Of a stretch of 10,197 bases of DNA, positions 6,356 to 10,197 are shown one piece after another. Both the position numbers and the translations under genes were made by a program. Below the pieces are notes generated by a model. It had not been told where the DNA came from. It saw nothing but the letters and a program-made list of their open reading frames with translations, and searched no databases. Source of the stretch: Candidatus Kaiserbacteria bacterium (GTDB taxonomy: Bacteria; Patescibacteriota; Minisyncoccia; Phycocordibacterales; Phycocordibacteraceae); the NCBI GenBank assembly GCA_003229135.1, contig QIHV01000028.1, positions 1-10,197 of the forward strand, read 5' to 3'. Within the stretch, counting starts at the first letter, position 1; each line of letters opens with the position of its first letter.

Positions 6356-7147
6356 ATGACAACTACAACCACAAAGAAAATAACAGCACCTCGTGCCAAA
6401 GCTGCACCGAAGAAAATAACAGCACCTCGTGCCAAAGCTGTACCGAAGAAAATATCCACAGCAAGCACGTTGTCCGCACCTATTTACACTATGGCAGGGA
6501 AAGATGCTGGAACCATCTCGCTTCCAGAGGCACTTTTTAATGCACCATGGAAAGATGATTTAGTACATCAAGTCGTTGTTGCTATGCAAGCAAATGCTCG
6601 CCACTCCACCGCAAAAGTAAAAGATAGAAGTGAGGTGCATGGTGGTGGCAGGAAGCCATGGAAACAGAAAGGCACTGGTCGTGCACGACACGGTTCAATT
6701 CGTTCACCAATCTGGAGAGGCGGTGGAGTAACTCACGGACCGCGTGCAGAGCGTTCCTACACGCAAAAAATAAACCGTAAGATGCGTATGGGTGCGATGG
6801 CGGCGGTACTCTCACGAAAGTTCCAAGATGGTGAGGTCATCTTTGTTGATTCATTTTCCTTTGATGCACCAAAAACAAAAAATGCCAAAGCAGCTATTGC
6901 CGCTATCGCAAAGGGCTCGGGTATTTTGATGCTTGCACAGCGTCGCAACAACGCGGCACTCATTGCTCTTTCGCAAAAAAACTTTGCGACTGAGAAAAGT
7001 TTCAGTAACTTCAGTAACTTCCTTATGGAAGAAGTGCGAAATCTGAATCCGGTCGATATACTTAGGCACCGTTATCTAATCATTGAGAATCCTGCAAAAG
7101 CACTCGAAATGTTTACGGCTCGCGCCACCGCTACAAAGCGCACATAA
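6356..7147 (+). CDS. rplD: 50S ribosomal protein L4 (uL4) with N-terminal repeat extension
   Basis: Binds 23S rRNA; its loop lines the exit tunnel, and in E. coli L4 also represses its own operon. The core starts near residue 44 (IYTMAGKDAGTISLP) and contains the tunnel-loop signature HGGGRKPWKQKGTGRARHGSIRSP in positions typical of the family, then the MRMGAMAAVLSRK helix. The total of 263 residues compares with about 200-210 usually. The excess is an N-terminal extension made of TTTTT and two copies of a Lys/Ala/Pro-rich 12-mer (KKITAPRAKA-AP and -VP) plus a partial third. Spacing to rplC is 7 bp and to rplW 11 bp. The start is the only ATG ahead of the repeats and follows ATTTTCGT with no SD sequence. 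Confidence 0.96.
   Translation: MTTTTTKKITAPRAKAAPKKITAPRAKAVPKKISTASTLSAPIYTMAGKDAGTISLPEALFNAPWKDDLVHQVVVAMQANARHSTAKVKDRSEVHGGGRKPWKQKGTGRARHGSIRSPIWRGGGVTHGPRAERSYTQKINRKMRMGAMAAVLSRKFQDGEVIFVDSFSFDAPKTKNAKAAIAAIAKGSGILMLAQRRNNAALIALSQKNFATEKSFSNFSNFLMEEVRNLNPVDILRHRYLIIENPAKALEMFTARATATKRT
6374..6445 (+). repeat. 36-bp tandem duplication in rplD
   Basis: Two in-frame copies, 6374-6409 and 6410-6445, differ at a single base (C at 6405, T at 6441, giving Ala versus Val). A partial third copy (AAGAAAATA, 6446-6454) follows. Near identity suggests a recent slippage or unequal recombination event lengthening the L4 tail. Confidence 0.95.
7001..7018 (+). repeat. 9-bp tandem repeat in rplD
   Basis: TTCAGTAAC occurs twice in direct succession and is followed by TTC, encoding FSNFSNF in the C-terminal half of L4. 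It is in frame and does not disturb the reading frame. Confidence 0.8.
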
Positions 7148-7158
7148 TATAATTTTAT

Positions 7159-7551
7159 ATGGCGATTTTTTCTAAAACAACAAAGACAACAAAAAAGACC
7201 TCCGCGTCGAAGTCGACAATCAAACACGGCTCAAACAGAAAGCCTCGTGAAGGCACAACTGCAATCCGTGCCCACGCTGCCATTGTACTCAAAGCACCAT
7301 GGATTTCCGAGAAATCACTCATCGGGACAGACAAAGGAGTGTATGTTTTTGCAATTCCACGTGATGCAACCAAAAATGATGTAATGCGCGCCGTCGAAAC
7401 AGTTTTTAAAGTAGTACCACGTAAGGTGTGTACAGTTAATCTGCCCGGCAAACGCGTCTCTCATCGCACACATGCTGGTGTTGCAATTCGCCCCCGCCGT
7501 CGCAAGGCGTACGTGTATTTACAAGAAGGAGACACTATTCAATTTGCCTAG
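7159..7551 (+). CDS. rplW: 50S ribosomal protein L23 (uL23)
   Basis: Protein at the tunnel exit, docking site of trigger factor and SRP. The conserved part begins near residue 43 (VLKAPWISEKSLIGTDKGVYVFAI) and continues through TKNDVMRAVETVFKV to the C-terminal strand KAYVYLQEGDTIQF. At 130 residues it exceeds the usual 95-100 by an N-terminal extension of about 40 residues that is rich in Lys, Thr, Ser and Arg. Such a basic tail could follow rRNA or reach the exit site; that is inference. It lies 11 bp after rplD and 11 bp before rplB. The ATG follows an A/T-only stretch that happens to contain TATAAT, with no SD sequence. Confidence 0.95.
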   Translation: MAIFSKTTKTTKKTSASKSTIKHGSNRKPREGTTAIRAHAAIVLKAPWISEKSLIGTDKGVYVFAIPRDATKNDVMRAVETVFKVVPRKVCTVNLPGKRVSHRTHAGVAIRPRRRKAYVYLQEGDTIQFA

Positions 7552-7562
7552 TCATTTTACGT

Positions 7563-8405
7563 ATGAAAACTTACCGACCTATTACAAAAAGCCGTCGACA
7601 TATGTCGACATTGCCATATCGTAAAAACCTTTCAGGTGACAGACCGACAAAAAGTTTACTTACTAGTAAAAAGCGTCAAGCAGGACGTAATAATGCCGGG
7701 CGAATCACTATGCGTCACCAGGGCGGTGGACACAAGCGTCGTCTTCGTACGATAGATTTTACATATGATAAGTATAATGTTCCGGCGAAGTTTGAGACCA
7801 TAGAATACGATCCATATCGTTCTGCAAATATTGCTCTCACACTTTATGCCGATGGTGAGCGGCGCTATGTACTCGCCCCTAAAGGTGTCAAGATCGGTGA
7901 CACATTTACCGTTTCGGAAAGTGCTTCAATAAAGTCCGGTAACCGCCTCCCACTTGGTAAAATTCCTGTAGGTACTTTTGTCTATAATATTGAGCTACAG
8001 GTGCACGCTGGTGCACGTATAGCACGTTCTGCAGGTAACTACGCACAAGTTATTGCTCACGATGCTGGCTACGCACAAATAAAAATGCCATCAACCGAAA
8101 TACGTAAAATATCCGATCTTTGTTGGGCGTCGGTAGGTGCTGCTGGTAATGAGGAGCATATGCTTGTAAATGTTGGTAAGGCCGGGCGCTCACGTTGGAT
8201 GGGTAAACGCCCTACGGTGCGTGGTAACGCTATGAACCCGGTGGACCACCCGCATGGCGGTGGTGAGGGGCGCCAGGGGCGCGGTCTGCGCCGTGCCAAG
8301 ACCAAATGGGGCAAGCCGTCCGGTAAGGGACAGAAGACACGTACTCCAAAGAAATACTCGAATATTTTTATTATTTCTCGCCGTAAGGTAGGTAAACGAC
8401 GCTAG
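7563..8405 (+). CDS. rplB: 50S ribosomal protein L2 (uL2)
   Basis: Primary 23S rRNA-binding protein needed for subunit association and peptidyl transfer. It has 280 residues, close to the usual 273-277. Recognisable blocks are KTYRPITKSRRHMSTL at the N-terminus, RHQGGGHKRRLRTIDF, the SH3-like middle domain with SGNRLPLGKIPVGTFVYNIE, and MNPVDHPHGGGEG near the end. The His at residue 229 coincides with the conserved His229 of E. coli L2. The C-terminal tail KKYSNIFIISRRKVGKRR is short and basic. It is the last gene of the rplC unit and is followed within 10 bp by a terminator. The ATG is preceded by ATTTTACGT, similar to the contexts of rplD and rpsS, with no SD sequence. Confidence 0.98.
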   Translation: MKTYRPITKSRRHMSTLPYRKNLSGDRPTKSLLTSKKRQAGRNNAGRITMRHQGGGHKRRLRTIDFTYDKYNVPAKFETIEYDPYRSANIALTLYADGERRYVLAPKGVKIGDTFTVSESASIKSGNRLPLGKIPVGTFVYNIELQVHAGARIARSAGNYAQVIAHDAGYAQIKMPSTEIRKISDLCWASVGAAGNEEHMLVNVGKAGRSRWMGKRPTVRGNAMNPVDHPHGGGEGRQGRGLRRAKTKWGKPSGKGQKTRTPKKYSNIFIISRRKVGKRR

Positions 8406-8414
8406 ATAAAAAAC

Positions 8415-8442
8415 AAAAAATCGGGCATCCGCTCGATTTTTT
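8415..8442. terminator. bidirectional terminator after rplB
   Basis: A 12-bp stem (8415-8426 with 8431-8442, one G-U pair) closes on an ATCC tetraloop, with six A on the left and six T on the right, so it can terminate on both strands. It begins 9 nt after the rplB stop. Confidence 0.88.
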
Positions 8443-8473
8443 AAGATATTAGAATAAATCCTATTTTATATTA

Positions 8474-8497
8474 AAAAGCCCAGCTAGCTGGGCTTTT
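8474..8497. terminator. second bidirectional terminator, end of the orphan minus-strand gene
   Basis: A perfect 24-bp palindrome AAAAGCCCAGC-TA-GCTGGGCTTTT. On the minus strand it begins 17 nt after the stop codon of the 62-codon gene and runs into five T. On the plus strand it is a backup for rplB. Together with the hairpin at 8415-8442 it isolates two convergent units. Confidence 0.88.
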
Positions 8498-8514
8498 AGG
8501 CGGAGTTTACAAAT

Positions 8515-8703
8515 CTATTGTTGTAATAATGACAATGCAGTGCGGCGGTAAATTTTAGTACCGTTTCGTACTGGCTCCGCTTTAAGGAACTGGAAAATCT
8601 CATCTCGGGGAAGTATGGCAGTCATCTTTTCCAATACAACTACCATTAAATTACCTCTTGCCACAAGTCGTGGCTGTGAATATACTAAAAAGTACATATT
8701 CAT
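8515..8703 (-). CDS. small orphan protein, 62 residues, unknown function
   Basis: I do not recognise this protein. It begins MNMYFLVYSQ, has a hydrophobic N-terminal third (LMVVVLEK around residue 20), then a mixed helical-looking part PRDEIFQFLK, and ends basic and polar (GTKIYRRTALSLLQQ). It has no clear signal peptide or complete membrane helix and no cysteines. I chose the ATG at 8703 because AAAGGAGGTT lies directly upstream (AGGAGG at 8714-8709, 5 nt spacing); the ATG at 8697 (11 nt spacing) is an alternative. A near-consensus promoter precedes it and a palindromic terminator follows, so this is a complete monocistronic unit of about 260 nt convergent with rplB. It is the only gene here with an SD sequence. 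It could also be a regulatory RNA, but the SD plus open frame argues for translation. Confidence 0.7.
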   Translation of the reverse strand: MNMYFLVYSQPRLVARGNLMVVVLEKMTAILPRDEIFQFLKAEPVRNGTKIYRRTALSLLQQ

Positions 8704-8716
8704 TTCAACCTCCTTT
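8704..8716 (-). promoter_or_regulatory. perfect Shine-Dalgarno sequence of the orphan gene
   Basis: On the minus strand AAAGGAGGTT (8716-8707) precedes the ATG at 8703, with AGGAGG 5 nt from that ATG and 11 nt from the next one. It fixes the translation start region and contrasts with the SD-less plus-strand genes. Confidence 0.85.
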
Positions 8717-8739
8717 GTGGTTAAATAACAGCTGCTAGC

Positions 8740-8767
8740 AGTATACACCTAATCAAAATTGTGTCAA
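8740..8767 (-). promoter_or_regulatory. near-consensus sigma70 promoter of the orphan gene
   Basis: On the minus strand TTGACA (8767-8762, perfect) and TATACT (8745-8740, five of six) are 16 bp apart. Transcription would start near 8733, leaving a leader of about 30 nt that includes the SD sequence. It is the best promoter match in the window. Confidence 0.8.
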
Positions 8768-8784
8768 AATTTTATAGGTATATT

Positions 8785-8804
8785 ATTGGTTGAGCTCAAT
8801 TAAT
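8785..8804. repeat. 20-bp dyad between divergent promoters
   Basis: TTGAGCTCAA (8790-8799) is a perfect palindrome, extended to ATTGGTTGAG/CTCAATTAAT with two mismatched positions in each arm. It lies 17 bp upstream of the orphan gene's -35 box and about 80 bp before the putative rpsS promoter. This is a position suited to an operator, but no regulator is known. The rest of 8805-8884 is AT-rich with no gene I can support. Confidence 0.35.
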
Positions 8805-8884
8805 CAATCTGAGAACATAATCCACAATTATAGTTATTTATTAAATACACTTTCGTATGTGTATACAAACCATAACTTTGGTTG

Positions 8885-8913
8885 TTGACTCATTACACTA
8901 TTTCCTGTACATT
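8885..8913 (+). promoter_or_regulatory. candidate promoter for rpsS-rplV-rpsC
   Basis: TTGACT (8885-8890, five of six) and TACATT (8908-8913, four of six) are separated by 17 bp. Transcription would start near 8920, so the mRNA would begin directly with the small GC hairpin before rpsS. The rplB terminators and the opposed orphan gene make an independent promoter here necessary. Confidence 0.5.
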
Positions 8914-8922
8914 TACTTGTAT

Positions 8923-8940
8923 CCCGCCACGCGGGCTTTA
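8923..8940 (+). promoter_or_regulatory. small GC hairpin followed by a T-rich stretch before rpsS
   Basis: CCCGC (8923-8927) pairs with GCGGG (8931-8935) over a CAC triloop, followed by CTTTAATTTCGT and the rpsS ATG at 8948. It could be a start-proximal structure that positions the ribosome, or a weak terminator. The stem is only 5 bp. Confidence 0.4.
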
Positions 8941-8947
8941 ATTTCGT

Positions 8948-9292
8948 ATGTCTCGATCACTAAAAAAAGGTCCCTATGTGGATATTAAGCTAATGAAGAA
9001 AATCTCCGGTAAAAAGCCGGCAGGATCTTCAGTGATTAAGACGTGGGCTCGCGCGAGCCAAATTGCTCCTGAAATGATAGGATTTACTTTTGGAGTACAT
9101 AATGGCAAGCAGCATATAGAGGTATTCGTTACAGAGGATATGGTCGGCCATCGCTTGGGTGAGTTCTCACCAACAAAGAAATTTATACGCCATGGTGGCA
9201 AAATGCAGAAAGAGCTGGAGCAAAAGCGTCAACAGTCCGAAATTGCTGCCGCAAAAGCTGCTAAGGAGTCTACCTCCACTAAAAAGAAATAA
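8948..9292 (+). CDS. rpsS: 30S ribosomal protein S19 (uS19)
   Basis: Protein of the 30S head that contacts S13 and the A-site region. It has the canonical start [12 protein letters not shown] and the family blocks [34 protein letters not shown] and [10 protein letters not shown]. At 114 residues it is longer than the usual 91-93. The excess is a C-terminal tail ([27 protein letters not shown] region) that starts as a charged, probably helical stretch and ends in a Ser/Thr/Lys run. It is the first gene of the rpsS-rplV-rpsC unit, with only 3 bp to rplV. The ATG follows AATTTCGT without an SD sequence. Confidence 0.97.
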   Translation: MSRSLKKGPYVDIKLMKKISGKKPAGSSVIKTWARASQIAPEMIGFTFGVHNGKQHIEVFVTEDMVGHRLGEFSPTKKFIRHGGKMQKELEQKRQQSEIAAAKAAKESTSTKKK

Positions 9293-9295
9293 TCT

Positions 9296-9640
9296 ATGAA
9301 AGCTGAACTCATCGGATATTCCCAATCGCCACGTAAGGTTCGGCTTGTTACGGATTTTGTAAAAGGTAAGCGCGTTGCTACGGCACTCGCTGAGCTCCAG
9401 TTTCTCACCAAGCGCGCATCGAAACCAGTTGCTAAACTAATTCGTTCCGCTGTGGCAAATGCTGTGGCAAACGGGAGCGACGCAGAAAATTTACGTATTA
9501 AAAATATTACGGTTGATAGTGCGGGGATGCTTCGTCGACACAGGGCGCGTGCAATGGGTCGTGCAGCAACAATTCGTCACCGTAAAAGTCGTATGCTCGT
9601 TACTCTCATGGAAGAGAATACGACCACGAAGAAAGCATAA
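9296..9640 (+). CDS. rplV: 50S ribosomal protein L22 (uL22)
   Basis: 50S protein whose beta-hairpin lines the exit tunnel next to L4. It has 114 residues, near the usual 110. Recognisable blocks are YSQSPRKVRLVTDFVKGK at the N-terminus, a helical middle with ASKPVAKLIRSAVANAVANG, and the tunnel hairpin RRHRARAMGRAATIRHRKSRM (residues about 79-99). A short Thr/Lys tail (ENTTTKKA) ends the protein. Its ATG lies 3 bp after the S19 stop, so translational coupling with rpsS is likely. No SD sequence is present; AAGAAAT at the end of rpsS is at most a poor match. Confidence 0.97.
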   Translation: MKAELIGYSQSPRKVRLVTDFVKGKRVATALAELQFLTKRASKPVAKLIRSAVANAVANGSDAENLRIKNITVDSAGMLRRHRARAMGRAATIRHRKSRMLVTLMEENTTTKKA

Positions 9641-9653
9641 TAATTTATATATC

Positions 9654-10197
9654 ATGACTCACGTTGTTCATCCATACGCACATAGACTTGGCATCATCCG
9701 CGACTGGCGCAGTCGTTGGTTTGCTACCGATAAAAAACAATACCGAGAGAATCTTAAGGTTGACGAGGCAATACGTGCCTTCCTTACGAAACGTCTTCGC
9801 GGTATGTACGTAAGTAATATTGAAATTGAACGTAACTCTACCGAGCTAAAGGTAATAGTTCACACTGCGCGTCCAGGGTTTGTCATTGGTCGTTCCGGTG
9901 AAAATGCTACGAAGATTCGTACAGAGATTACAAATATTGTACGAAAAGCAGCCCCCACCCACAATCGTACAATTAAGTTTGATATTGTAGAAATCCGCCA
10001 ACCGGAAACGGATGCCGCAATTGTTGCTTATATGGTAGCTGAAGGACTCGAGAAACGAATGCCATTTCGTCGTATTTTGAAACAGACTGCAGAAAAGGTA
10101 ATTGCTGTACGTGAAGTTGTTGGAGTGCGTATCGCTGTGTCTGGACGTTTGGGTGGTGCGGATATGTCACGAAAGGAACAAGTAAAAAGGGGCAGCA
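9654..10197 (+). CDS. rpsC: 30S ribosomal protein S3 (uS3), 3' end outside window
   Basis: Protein at the mRNA entry channel of the 30S subunit, with helicase-related function together with S4 and S5. The frame starts MTHVVHPYAHRLGIIRDWRSRWFA, matching the S3 N-terminus (usually MGQKVHP). It runs through the type II KH domain with the GRSG loop at residues 79-82 and into the C-terminal domain (EKRMPFRRILKQ, GVRIAVSGRLGGADMSR). About 181 codons are present of the usual 210-240, and the gene is cut by the window edge without a stop codon. It follows rplV by 13 bp. The start context ATTTATATATC is A/T-only with no SD sequence. Confidence 0.97.
   Translation, partial: MTHVVHPYAHRLGIIRDWRSRWFATDKKQYRENLKVDEAIRAFLTKRLRGMYVSNIEIERNSTELKVIVHTARPGFVIGRSGENATKIRTEITNIVRKAAPTHNRTIKFDIVEIRQPETDAAIVAYMVAEGLEKRMPFRRILKQTAEKVIAVREVVGVRIAVSGRLGGADMSRKEQVKRGS

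Noticed and set aside
7148..7153. TATAAT directly before rplW as an internal promoter
   Set aside because: No -35 box at a proper distance inside the end of rplD, and A/T-only stretches precede most starts here; chance match is likely.
1..10197. CRISPR array, transposase, phage or toxin-antitoxin system
   Set aside because: No regularly spaced repeats, insertion-sequence ends or recognisable mobile or defence proteins are present on either strand.

Overview
The window is a stretch of ordinary bacterial translation genes with unusual regulation. It probably comes from a member of the Candidate Phyla Radiation / Patescibacteria (Parcubacteria-like). I infer that from three things: the EF-Tu sequence (GITI-AL-HH in switch I, DAPGHADY instead of DCPGHADY, NKTD), low-complexity tails on several ribosomal proteins, and plus-strand starts without Shine-Dalgarno sequences. 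No marker gene here settles the phylum.

Layout, left to right. A short, poorly supported partial frame at the left edge is followed by fusA (EF-G), which ends in a GC-rich hairpin. Next comes an AT-rich gene for an MGH1/GH63-like (alpha/alpha)6-barrel glycoside hydrolase, placed between fusA and tuf. Then come tuf (EF-Tu) with a promoter and a structured leader of about 120 nt, and rpsJ (S10) 24 bp further on. Two consecutive strong hairpins, the second with a T-run, close the tuf-rpsJ unit. A second structured leader, with what look like mutually exclusive terminator and antiterminator hairpins, precedes rplC-rplD-rplW-rplB (L3, L4, L23, L2), closed by two back-to-back bidirectional terminators. 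Convergent to rplB on the minus strand lies a 62-codon orphan gene with its own near-consensus promoter, a perfect Shine-Dalgarno sequence and a terminator. An AT-rich divergent intergenic region follows, then rpsS-rplV-rpsC (S19, L22, S3), with rpsC cut by the right edge.

Gene order is the classical str/S10 order, but split into at least four transcription units by hairpins (after fusA, after rpsJ, after rplB). The products act together: L2, L3, L4, L22 and L23 build the 50S subunit, S3, S10 and S19 build the head of the 30S subunit, and EF-Tu and EF-G drive elongation.

The parts worth a second look are non-coding: the rplC leader (a possible counterpart of the L4-controlled S10 leader of E. 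coli), the tuf leader with a possible 12-codon leader peptide, the SD-less start contexts shared by the plus-strand genes, and the orphan minus-strand gene, which alone carries textbook expression signals. I found no CRISPR array, transposase, phage gene or tRNA. I see no evidence of a novel multi-gene system.
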